DNA of 39,208 nt. Source: Bacteroidota bacterium (GTDB lineage: Bacteria; Bacteroidota; Ignavibacteria; Ignavibacteriales; Ignavibacteriaceae). Positions 33,188-39,208 of the stretch are shown piece by piece. The stretch covers positions 1 through 39,208 of the forward strand of contig JAKAKL010000119.1 in assembly GCA_021824565.1 (NCBI GenBank), written 5' to 3'. The first letter of the stretch is position 1, and each line of letters begins with the position of its first letter. The translations under genes and the position numbers were made by a program. Below the pieces are notes generated by a model that was given only the letters and a program-made list of their open reading frames with translations, searched no databases and was not told the origin of the DNA.

Positions 33188-34417
33188 TTAAGCTACTAGT
33201 TTATCTATTTTCTTTTGAATTCCATGTTTATCTGTTTGAGTCTTCGCAATTGATAATGCTTTCAGAAAATTTTGTTTTGCTTTTTTATTGTCTACACCAG
33301 TATATAATTCACCAAGAAGACTGAAATAGAAATGATAGTCCTTTAAATTTAATTTTTCTGCTTCAATAATAGCTTCTTCTTTTCCGTTCGCTTTCGAGAG
33401 AGCGTAAGTTCTGTTGAGCGCCGCTATCGGCGAATATTCGATCAACAATAATTGATTATAAAGCTGCAAGATATTTTCCCATTTTTCTTTTGAGTCTTCT
33501 TTTTGAGTATGCCGATAAGCGATTGCGGCTTCAATATGATATTTAGAAATTTTATCTCCGCTTGCCGAGCAGTTTAAAAAATATTCTCCTTTCCGTATCA
33601 GATCGGAATCCCACAAGCTGACATCCTGATCATCGTAAAGTATCTGCTCGCCGTTCTTATCGATTCGCGCTTCAAACCGCGAAGCATGAAAACACATCAG
33701 TGAAAGCAGCGCATTTACCTGCGGCTTGTTTGTGTTTTTATTTTCAACAAGCATATAGCATAAACGCATTGCTTCCAGGCAAAGATCTTTTCGAAGAGTT
33801 TCATTCTGACTTACGGAATAATAGCCTTCATTGAACAATAAATAAATTGTTTTTAAAACCGTTTCAAGTCTCTCATCGATTTCGGATGTATTCGGAAGTT
33901 CAATTTTAATTTTTTCTTCGCGCAGTTTTTCTTTCGCACGGAATAATCTTTTGTTAATTGTTTCTTTGTTTGTTAGGAAAGCGTCCGCAATTTCTTCTAT
34001 TCCGAATCCGCAAAGAATGCGAAGCGATAATCCAATCTGCGCTTCAACAGAAATTGAAGGATGACAAACTGCAAACATCATCTGCAATTGACTGTCGTTT
34101 ATATTTTGCGGTGACAAATCGATCTCATTAAAATTATATTCGGTTTTGCCTAACTTCAGTTCTGGAACGATTTTGTTCTCATAAATCGAATTGCGGTGTA
34201 AATAATTCTTAGCTTTATTTTTTGCGGTGGTATAAAGCCACGCTGACGGATTAGGAGGAACTCCATTCAATCCCCAGACTTCCGAAGCAGTAAGGAAAGT
34301 ATCGCTGGCAATGTCTTCCGCAATTTCAATTTGATCAAAGCCGAAATGCCGCGACAATACGGAAACTATTTTTCTGTATTCGGTTCTGAACAAGTGAGGG
34401 AGTAATTCATCCGTCAT
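33188..34417 (-). CDS. ECF42-type RNA polymerase sigma factor with C-terminal extension
   Basis: A 409-residue sigma-70 family protein. Region 2 (IAEDIASDTFLTASEVW, then NPSAWLYTTAKNKAKNYLHR) and region 4 (LRILCGFGIEEIADAFLTNKETINKRLFRAKEKLR) occupy the first 170 residues. A long helical TPR-like extension follows (YLLFNEGYYS, then IAAYRHTQKEDSKEKW, then SPIAALNRTYALSKANG). This architecture is the ECF42 class, which usually lies beside DGPF/YciI genes and has no anti-sigma factor. Two such genes occur 2-3 kb upstream on the same strand, so the assignment is well supported. The extension is thought to control activity in that class. Confidence 0.92.
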   Translation of the reverse strand: MTDELLPHLFRTEYRKIVSVLSRHFGFDQIEIAEDIASDTFLTASEVWGLNGVPPNPSAWLYTTAKNKAKNYLHRNSIYENKIVPELKLGKTEYNFNEIDLSPQNINDSQLQMMFAVCHPSISVEAQIGLSLRILCGFGIEEIADAFLTNKETINKRLFRAKEKLREEKIKIELPNTSEIDERLETVLKTIYLLFNEGYYSVSQNETLRKDLCLEAMRLCYMLVENKNTNKPQVNALLSLMCFHASRFEARIDKNGEQILYDDQDVSLWDSDLIRKGEYFLNCSASGDKISKYHIEAAIAYRHTQKEDSKEKWENILQLYNQLLLIEYSPIAALNRTYALSKANGKEEAIIEAEKLNLKDYHFYFSLLGELYTGVDNKKAKQNFLKALSIAKTQTDKHGIQKKIDKLVA

Positions 34418-34517
34418 AATAAATATTGTTTATGTTTCATCGCAAGTCCGAAATAACTATATATTGAGATAAAATTATTTTATTTCTATCTTTACATGAA
34501 AAGAATCTAAATCGAAT

Positions 34518-34536
34518 ATTGAAAATATAATTCAAT
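34518..34536 (+). promoter_or_regulatory. Likely operator of the RelE-type pair
   Basis: ATTGAA and TTCAAT form an inverted repeat with a 7-nt AT spacer, 30 nt upstream of the antitoxin start. Confidence 0.35.
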
Positions 34537-34566
34537 GTTTTATTTTAATTAAGGAAGGTTATCACA

Positions 34567-34797
34567 ATGACTGAATTTCATAAAGCTTTAGATATGATTA
34601 TGGAATTACCTCCTGAAGATAGACGCTCTTTAATAGATATTGTTAAGAGAAGGATGATTGAAGAGCGAAGAGATGAAATTGCTAATGAAGCTCACGAGGC
34701 GATAAGTCTATACATAGCAGGCAAATTGAAGCAGCAGACGGCAGACAATGCTGTCAAAGAATTGGAATCTCTATTAGGGGAAGATGAAGAACCTTGA
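34567..34797 (+). CDS. Antitoxin-like small protein
   Basis: A 76-residue acidic, helical protein (MTEFHKALDMIMELPPEDR, then RMIEERRDEIANEAHEAI, ending LLGEDEEP). The 'LPPEDRRSLIDIVKRRMIEERRDEI' type of pattern is common in small antitoxins paired with RelE-family toxins. It has AAGGAAGG upstream. Its TGA overlaps the toxin's TTG start. It lies on the plus strand, opposite the surrounding ECF42 locus. Confidence 0.75.
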   Translation: MTEFHKALDMIMELPPEDRRSLIDIVKRRMIEERRDEIANEAHEAISLYIAGKLKQQTADNAVKELESLLGEDEEP

Positions 34798-35078
34798 ACT
34801 CTATAATACTGACTCCAAGTTTTAAGCGTTCTTATAAGAAATTCTTAAGAAAACATCCTGAGGTGCGACAAAGCATCAATATGAGTATTAAGAAGCTGGA
34901 ACAGGATGTCTTTTATCCTGCATTAAAAACCCATAAACTTTCGGGAAGATTGGCAGAGTACTATGGATGTTCCTGCGGATACGATTGCAGAATCGTTTTT
35001 TCTGCCCAAAAAGGTGAATCAGAAAAAGAACAAAATATTATTCTAATTTCAATTGGTACTCACGAGGAAGTATATTAG
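34794..35078 (+). CDS. RelE/YafQ-family mRNA interferase toxin
   Basis: A 94-residue toxin starting at a TTG that overlaps the antitoxin stop. TPSFKRSYKKFLRKHPEV is the usual first helix. LKTHKLSGRLAEYYGCSCGYDCRIVF contains the loop and strand carrying the catalytic basic residues. The C-terminal ILISIGTHEEVY matches the family end ('iGtHdevY'). It is expected to cut ribosome-bound mRNA. The gene pair is inserted between the ECF42 sigma gene and the locus's other genes. Confidence 0.88.
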   Translation: MNSIILTPSFKRSYKKFLRKHPEVRQSINMSIKKLEQDVFYPALKTHKLSGRLAEYYGCSCGYDCRIVFSAQKGESEKEQNIILISIGTHEEVY

Positions 35079-35097
35079 TATATTTCTTGAGTAACAC

Positions 35098-35583
35098 CTA
35101 GTGTGTGTTCAATCCTTTTGGAAATGCATCCTCTATTAGACCTAATTTTATTCCATGTTCAAGGTAAGTTTTTGCTCCGGCAAGAACCCACGTAAATCCG
35201 CCTTTAGAACCGAGTGCATCTTCAACAACTTTATCGCCGTCGCCGCCGAAGCCTGAATTCGTAATACTGACATAAGCCGCATCCTTTCCATATGGAGTAA
35301 AAATCCATTCAACAGGAGTAAGCACGCCGTTATACACCCACTCAACTAAGATTCTCCTGTCTTTTTCAACTTCCTTTACGTTTACATCGCCGGAAGAGTT
35401 ATACATTTCCCATGTCCAAGTAATTTTCCTTCCGGCTTCAAGTCTGCCGCTGCTTTTTGTGAACCAGAACTTAGTTGTAATTTCCGGATTTATAAACGCC
35501 TCAAATACTTCGCTTACCGGTTTGCGGATTAACATTCCCGCTTTAGCAGCCGGAGCTTTTGTTAGATAAAGTTTTTTCGTCAT
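35098..35583 (-). CDS. SRPBCC/AHSA1-domain protein
   Basis: A 161-residue START-like domain. IRKPVSEVFEAFINPEITTKFWFTKSSGRL is the AHSA1 opening, and WTWEMYNSSGDVNV, then RILVEWV and VEWIFTPYGKDAAYVSITNSGF, are its strands. The C-terminal helix (GGFTWVLAGAKTYLEHG) closes the ligand cavity. It overlaps the preceding carboxymuconolactone-decarboxylase-like gene by 4 nt. Such genes are common partners in DGPF/ECF42 loci. Ligand unknown. Confidence 0.88.
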   Translation of the reverse strand: MTKKLYLTKAPAAKAGMLIRKPVSEVFEAFINPEITTKFWFTKSSGRLEAGRKITWTWEMYNSSGDVNVKEVEKDRRILVEWVYNGVLTPVEWIFTPYGKDAAYVSITNSGFGGDGDKVVEDALGSKGGFTWVLAGAKTYLEHGIKLGLIEDAFPKGLNTH

Positions 35584-36146
35584 AATTGTGCCTTATTCTT
35601 TTTAAAAATATCGCAAAGCATATCTGAATGAATATTTAATCCGATATTCGTAATGTTGTATAGATGTTCGCTTGCTGCAAGCCAGACTATTTCGCATATC
35701 TCACGTTCCGAAAAATATTTTTTCAGCTTGCGAAAAGTTACCGGATTAACTTTCTTCTCTTTAGTCAACTCAGTTACGTAATCAAGCGCCGCACGTTCAG
35801 CGTCCGAAAACAGCGCGCTTGTTTTATATTCGTTCAGCTCATCGAATTTTGCTATGTTCATCGATTTCTGAATTGCATAATACCTGCTTGAATCCATACA
35901 GAAAAGACAAACATTGATACTTGCAACTCTTTGGCGAATCAGTACTGCGGTTTCTTCAGGCAGAACAAGTTTCTTATCAAGCCGGCTGACTTTAGTATAA
36001 AACAATCCGAACGCGGAAGGCAGCCTTGCGGAATGAATCGCGAGCGGCGAGAAAACTTTGCCGAACTGCTTTTTCACAAAGTAATATGCCAGCTTTATCA
36101 TCAACCCTTTCGGCTTTTCTATAGGTTCTAAATACGCTTCATCCAT
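35580..36146 (-). CDS. Carboxymuconolactone decarboxylase-like (AhpD-fold) protein 2
   Basis: A 188-residue protein from the ATG at 36146, set by a strong GAGGAGGA site; a longer TTG reading to 36218 lacks one. The AhpD-like helical core contains INVCLFCMDSSRYYA with the CxxC pair but without the following His (CxxCxxxH in active enzymes). SDAERAALDYVTELTKEKKV and the C-terminal EIVWLAASEHLYNITNIG also fit the family. It is coupled to the SRPBCC gene by an ATGA-type overlap. Substrate unknown; the missing His argues against peroxidase activity of the usual kind. Confidence 0.85.
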   Translation of the reverse strand: MDEAYLEPIEKPKGLMIKLAYYFVKKQFGKVFSPLAIHSARLPSAFGLFYTKVSRLDKKLVLPEETAVLIRQRVASINVCLFCMDSSRYYAIQKSMNIAKFDELNEYKTSALFSDAERAALDYVTELTKEKKVNPVTFRKLKKYFSEREICEIVWLAASEHLYNITNIGLNIHSDMLCDIFKKNKAQL

Positions 36147-36261
36147 TTCATCCTCCTCAAAAGAACATTCTAAATTTATTTTTAAAAATAAATAATGAAT
36201 GCTTGATACAGATTTCAAATTTTATCTTTAATCAAGTATCAAACATCCGTTATTTTATTTC

Positions 36262-36603
36262 TTATAATCTGCTTACTTCGCGAATTTCTACGTTGCCGCC
36301 GAGGCTTAAGATGGGGCATCCTTTCGATAATTCAACCGCTTCTTCATATGAATCAACTTTAACAATTGAATATCCGCCGATAGATTCTTTCACTTCAGTG
36401 TAAGGTCCGTCGGTAACGGATTTGTTCGACCAGATAACTTTGCCGCCGGTCGTTAATCTGTTCCCGCGCTCGAATAATTTATTTTGTGCTGCAATTCCTC
36501 CTATCCAATCCATCCATTTTTTAGTCATTGCCTGCATTTCTTCCGGCGAGCCTTTCGGCATTTTACTGTAATCCATTCTGAAAATTAATAAAAACTCTTT
36601 CAT
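36262..36603 (-). CDS. DGPF/YciI-family protein 2
   Basis: A 113-residue YCII-related protein. It has the family start MKEFLLIFRMD, the DGPYTEVKESIGGYSIVKV motif for which the DGPF group is named, and the final GGNVEIREV. Such proteins cluster with ECF42 sigma factors and are thought to be part of their regulon. AAGGAG lies 8 nt upstream. It is a tandem relative of the gene at 37108. Biochemical role unknown. Confidence 0.92.
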   Translation of the reverse strand: MKEFLLIFRMDYSKMPKGSPEEMQAMTKKWMDWIGGIAAQNKLFERGNRLTTGGKVIWSNKSVTDGPYTEVKESIGGYSIVKVDSYEEAVELSKGCPILSLGGNVEIREVSRL

Positions 36604-36649
36604 TTTGAACTCCTTGCATTTTTTATATCGAATTATATTTTCTTATAAA

Positions 36650-37111
36650 TTAATCCCAGCTCGCATTTGCATACTGTCCGGGCTGATAATCGCCGGGTAC
36701 ATTCCTAAAAGGAACATTAATCCTGTTCCATGAGTTAATAGTAATAGTTGCAATAGTAAGATCAATTATTTCTTTTTCTGAAAATTGTTTTTTTACTTCA
36801 TCATAAACTTCGTCCGGTACATCGCATTTTGTTACTGCTTCCGCCCAGCTTAAAGCCGCGCGTTCACGGTCTGAATAAAAAGGAGAGTCGCGCCAGGCAT
36901 CAAGAAGATAGAGACGCTGCTCGGTTTCTCCTTCCGCACGCAAATCTTTCGAGTGCATATCCAGGCATACCGCGCATCCGTTAATTTGTGATACGCGGTA
37001 ATCGATCAAGTCTATAAGTTTTTTTTCAATAGATGATTTATAAGCTCCTAAACCATAAAGAACTTTAAGCGCTCCTTTGCCCTGTTCCATTATATTTATT
37101 CTCGGTTTCAT
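36650..37111 (-). CDS. Carboxymuconolactone decarboxylase-like (AhpD-fold) protein 1
   Basis: A 153-residue alkylhydroperoxidase-type protein. The active-site helix reads NGCAVCLDMHSKDL, with the full CxxCxxxH motif (a redox pair plus His), so a peroxidase role is plausible. YSDRERAALSWAEAVTKCDV and ATITINSWNRINVPF follow. It starts at 37111, overlapping the YciI stop by 4 nt, with AAGGAGA inside that gene. It forms a YciI-CMD pair, mirrored by the 36262/35580 pair downstream. Confidence 0.92.
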   Translation of the reverse strand: MKPRINIMEQGKGALKVLYGLGAYKSSIEKKLIDLIDYRVSQINGCAVCLDMHSKDLRAEGETEQRLYLLDAWRDSPFYSDRERAALSWAEAVTKCDVPDEVYDEVKKQFSEKEIIDLTIATITINSWNRINVPFRNVPGDYQPGQYANASWD

Positions 37112-37491
37112 TTTTGTCTCCTTATATTTTCATTTATTGCATTCTTTGCATTAATTAATCTAACCTCAACGCTGTTGCCTTCGCCTTGAAGAACCGGGCT
37201 GCCTTTAGCAATTTCAATTGCTTCATCAATTGACGCCGCTTGAAATATGCCGTAGCCTCCGATTGTTTCTTTGATATCTCCGAATGGTCCGTCAGTAATA
37301 ACTTTCTTAGAATCTTTGTTTACGACGACTTTTGCGCCGTCAAACAACAGCCCGTTGCCGCCGATAAACTTATTCTTCGCAGACACGCTGTTGATCCAGT
37401 CAATGGTTTGCTTCATCCATATCTGCACTTGTTCAGGTGAAGCGACCTTAGTTCCATCCTGGTGCCTGAAGATTAGCATATATTCGTTCAT
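37108..37491 (-). CDS. DGPF/YciI-family protein 1
   Basis: A 127-residue YCII-related protein and first gene of the ECF42-locus run. It starts MNEYMLIFRHQDG and has DGPFGDIKETIGGYGIF (the DGPF motif proper) and EVRLINAKNA. GGAG lies 9 nt upstream. It has a 4-nt overlap with the AhpD-like gene. It is similar in layout to YciI 2 but clearly diverged. No operator or ECF promoter could be identified by eye in the 365 bases upstream. Confidence 0.92.
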   Translation of the reverse strand: MNEYMLIFRHQDGTKVASPEQVQIWMKQTIDWINSVSAKNKFIGGNGLLFDGAKVVVNKDSKKVITDGPFGDIKETIGGYGIFQAASIDEAIEIAKGSPVLQGEGNSVEVRLINAKNAINENIRRQK

Positions 37492-37856
37492 TTCTTACTC
37501 CATAATTATATTATAAATATTTTTTACTTACACTTCTATAACAAATGAGATTTCATAAATTGGACATAATAAAATTGAAATCTTTAGACTAAAAATATGT
37601 GAGAAAAAACAGCGCTGTTCTCTATCCCATAAAAAGTATTGCTGTTTATACAAGTATTCCCGGCAAATTATTTTTCTTAGATAATAAGATGTAAAAAGTA
37701 CACAATAATTTTTAATCAGCTAAATATGCTCTAAAATAATTTTGAAAAAATTCGATAATTGTAATTGGAGAATTACATCCTGTTAAGCAGATAATTCTTT
37801 CTTTAGAAAATTTTTTCCGGCAAGAAAAATCTTGGGAAACATTTAAGGGTTCTATT
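37492..37856. other. Divergent intergenic region
   Basis: AT-rich, separating the ECF42-locus run (minus) from the PAS gene (plus). It must hold promoters for both. TAATTTTG at 37737-37744 fits a plus-strand -7 element but lacks a TTG partner. No ORF is supported. Confidence 0.4.
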
Positions 37857-39208
37857 ATGAATAAAGAAGAAAAAAGCGACAGCGATCTTCTTGTTGAATT
37901 TAAAGCGCTGAACAAAAAGTACGAAGAGTTAAAACTTAAATACGAACGCGACATTGCTGCATACGAAGCCTCGGAAAATGTTCTGCGTAAAAGCGAGGGA
38001 AAATACCAACAGTATGTCGAAACTGCAATCGAAGGCATTTTGTCTTTGGACAGCGATAGACGACTTACATTTGTTAATAAACAGATGGCTTCCATGCTTG
38101 GATATACTATTGAAGAGATGCTCGGGAATAAATATGAATCATTCATGCCTGAAGATCAATTAGTCGAAGATAAAACTCAGGCTGCTATCCGCGCACAGGG
38201 AAAGAATGCGGTTTACGAAAGATGCTTCTTAAAAAAAGACGGGCAGCGCCATTGGACTTTAGTCTCAGCCAAAGCTTTAATTGACTCCGAAGGAAAGTTT
38301 ACAGGCTCGTTCGGAATGTTTACAGACATTAATAAACGTAAACAGATGGAAGTCTCTCTTCAGGAAAGCGAAGAAAGATATAGAAGGATCGTTGAGACCG
38401 CTAACGAAGGCATTCTGCAAGTCGACAGCGAAAGGAAACTTATTTTCGTTAACCAGCAGTTAGCTTCCATGCTCGGCTTTACTGTAGAAGAAATGCTTGG
38501 AAGAAAATACGAGTCATTCCTGCCGGAAGATCAATTAGTCGAAGATAAAGCTCAAGCGGCTATACGCGCGCAGGGTAAGAACGCAGTTTACGAACGATGT
38601 TTTCTAAAAAAAGACGGGCAAAGATACTGGCTGCTCGTTTCTGCCAAAGCAGTTACAGATGCAGAAGGAAAATTTGCAGGCTCATTCGGAATGTTTACAG
38701 ATATTAACGACCGCAAAAAAGCCGAAGCTGATTTGCAGGAAAGCGAAGAAAAATATAGAAGGATCGTTGAGACCGCTAACGAAGGCATTCTGCAAGTCGA
38801 CAGCGAAAGAAGACTTGTTTTCGTCAACCAACAATTGGCTTCCATGCTCGGCTACACAGTTGAAGAAATGCTTGGAAGAAAATACGAGTCATTCCTGCCG
38901 GAAGATCAATTAGTCGAGGATAAAGCTCAAGCGGCTATACGCGCACAGGGTAAGAACGCAGTTTATGAAAGATGCTTCTTAAAAAAAGACGGACAGCGCC
39001 ACTGGATTCTTGTATCTGCAAAAGCAATTAAAGACGCAGAAGGAAAATTTGCAGGCTCGTTCGGAATGTTTACAGATATTCACGACCGCAAAAAAGCCGA
39101 AGCTGATTTGCAGGAAAGCGAAGAAAGATATAGAAGGATCGTTGAGACCGCTAACGAAGGCATTCTGCAAGTCGACAGCGAAAGAAGACTTGTTTTCGTC
39201 AACCAGCA
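37857..39208 (+). CDS. Partial multi-PAS sensor protein
   Basis: The frame is open from the ATG at 37857 to the right edge (450 codons, no stop). A charged helical N-terminus (EFKALNKKYEELKLKYERD, coiled coil likely) leads to tandem PAS domains, each 125 residues. They have YRRIVETANEGILQVDSE, FVNQQLASMLGYTVEEMLG, the PAC part (KKDGQRHWILVSAK, GSFGMFTDI) and an S-helix-like linker ADLQESEE. Three full copies and the start of a fourth are present. It is likely the sensory part of a kinase or cyclase whose output domain lies beyond the window. A better start upstream was not seen. Confidence 0.9.
   Translation, partial: MNKEEKSDSDLLVEFKALNKKYEELKLKYERDIAAYEASENVLRKSEGKYQQYVETAIEGILSLDSDRRLTFVNKQMASMLGYTIEEMLGNKYESFMPEDQLVEDKTQAAIRAQGKNAVYERCFLKKDGQRHWTLVSAKALIDSEGKFTGSFGMFTDINKRKQMEVSLQESEERYRRIVETANEGILQVDSERKLIFVNQQLASMLGFTVEEMLGRKYESFLPEDQLVEDKAQAAIRAQGKNAVYERCFLKKDGQRYWLLVSAKAVTDAEGKFAGSFGMFTDINDRKKAEADLQESEEKYRRIVETANEGILQVDSERRLVFVNQQLASMLGYTVEEMLGRKYESFLPEDQLVEDKAQAAIRAQGKNAVYERCFLKKDGQRHWILVSAKAIKDAEGKFAGSFGMFTDIHDRKKAEADLQESEERYRRIVETANEGILQVDSERRLVFVNQ
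37986..39208 (+). repeat. 375-bp tandem repeats encoding PAS domains
   Basis: Repeat starts are at about 37986, 38361, 38736 and 39111, a constant 375 bp. The third and fourth differ at only two positions over the 98 bases visible. The first is the most diverged, which suggests stepwise amplification of the 3' copies. Confidence 0.9.

Overview
The window is bacterial DNA of low to moderate G+C with dense genes. It most resembles the Bacteroidota/Ignavibacteria-Chlorobi group, probably an Ignavibacteria-like organism. Two upstream regions match the Bacteroidota promoter pattern TTG-N20/21-TAnnTTTG. Also typical of that group are PepSY-like periplasmic proteins, DUF6364/PIN and CopG/BrnT toxin-antitoxin pairs, and an ECF42-type sigma factor. 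Many genes nevertheless carry good AGGAG-type ribosome binding sites. The taxonomic call is an inference from gene content. I found no rRNA, tRNA or CRISPR array.

Layout. 1-3831 is housekeeping and redox: the start of a membrane protein, a thioredoxin-like protein plus trxB operon, an A-type Fe-S protein, a superoxide dismutase and a PepSY-like protein. 3941-10687 is an accessory stretch, all on the minus strand: three toxin-antitoxin pairs, an EreA-like exported protein, lipoproteins, a gene broken by an early stop codon, and a family of small palindromic repeats. 10690-12749 has almost no genes but holds a 21-unit array of 21-bp repeats. A SpoIIE/RsbU-type membrane phosphatase follows, then a second and unrelated 21-bp array (13994-14161). 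14413-25271 holds a DrrAB-like ABC exporter, a recQ-thioredoxin-TauE-cupin gene run, a large hybrid sensor kinase with three receiver domains, gltX and an M1 aminopeptidase.

25344-31977 is a complete assimilatory sulfate reduction operon (cysH-cysD-cysN-cysI-cysG). It takes sulfate to APS, APS directly to sulfite, and sulfite to sulfide, and it makes its own siroheme. Its roughly 400-nt leader is the highlight of the window. In order, it reads as a Bacteroidota promoter, a 31-codon leader peptide containing seven consecutive sulfur-amino-acid codons (Met-Cys-Cys-Cys-Cys-Met-Met), a terminator whose 5' arm can pair instead with the leader reading frame, a SAM-I (S-box) riboswitch, and a second terminator. 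This looks like a two-stage control: a translation-coupled attenuator for Cys (and perhaps Met) charging in series with SAM sensing.

32151-37491 holds an exported proline-iminopeptidase-like hydrolase and an ECF42 sigma locus: the sigma factor, two DGPF/YciI proteins, two carboxymuconolactone-decarboxylase-like proteins and one SRPBCC protein. A RelE-type toxin-antitoxin pair on the opposite strand sits between the sigma factor and the other genes. The window ends inside a sensor gene made of nearly identical 375-bp PAS repeats, which runs off the right edge.
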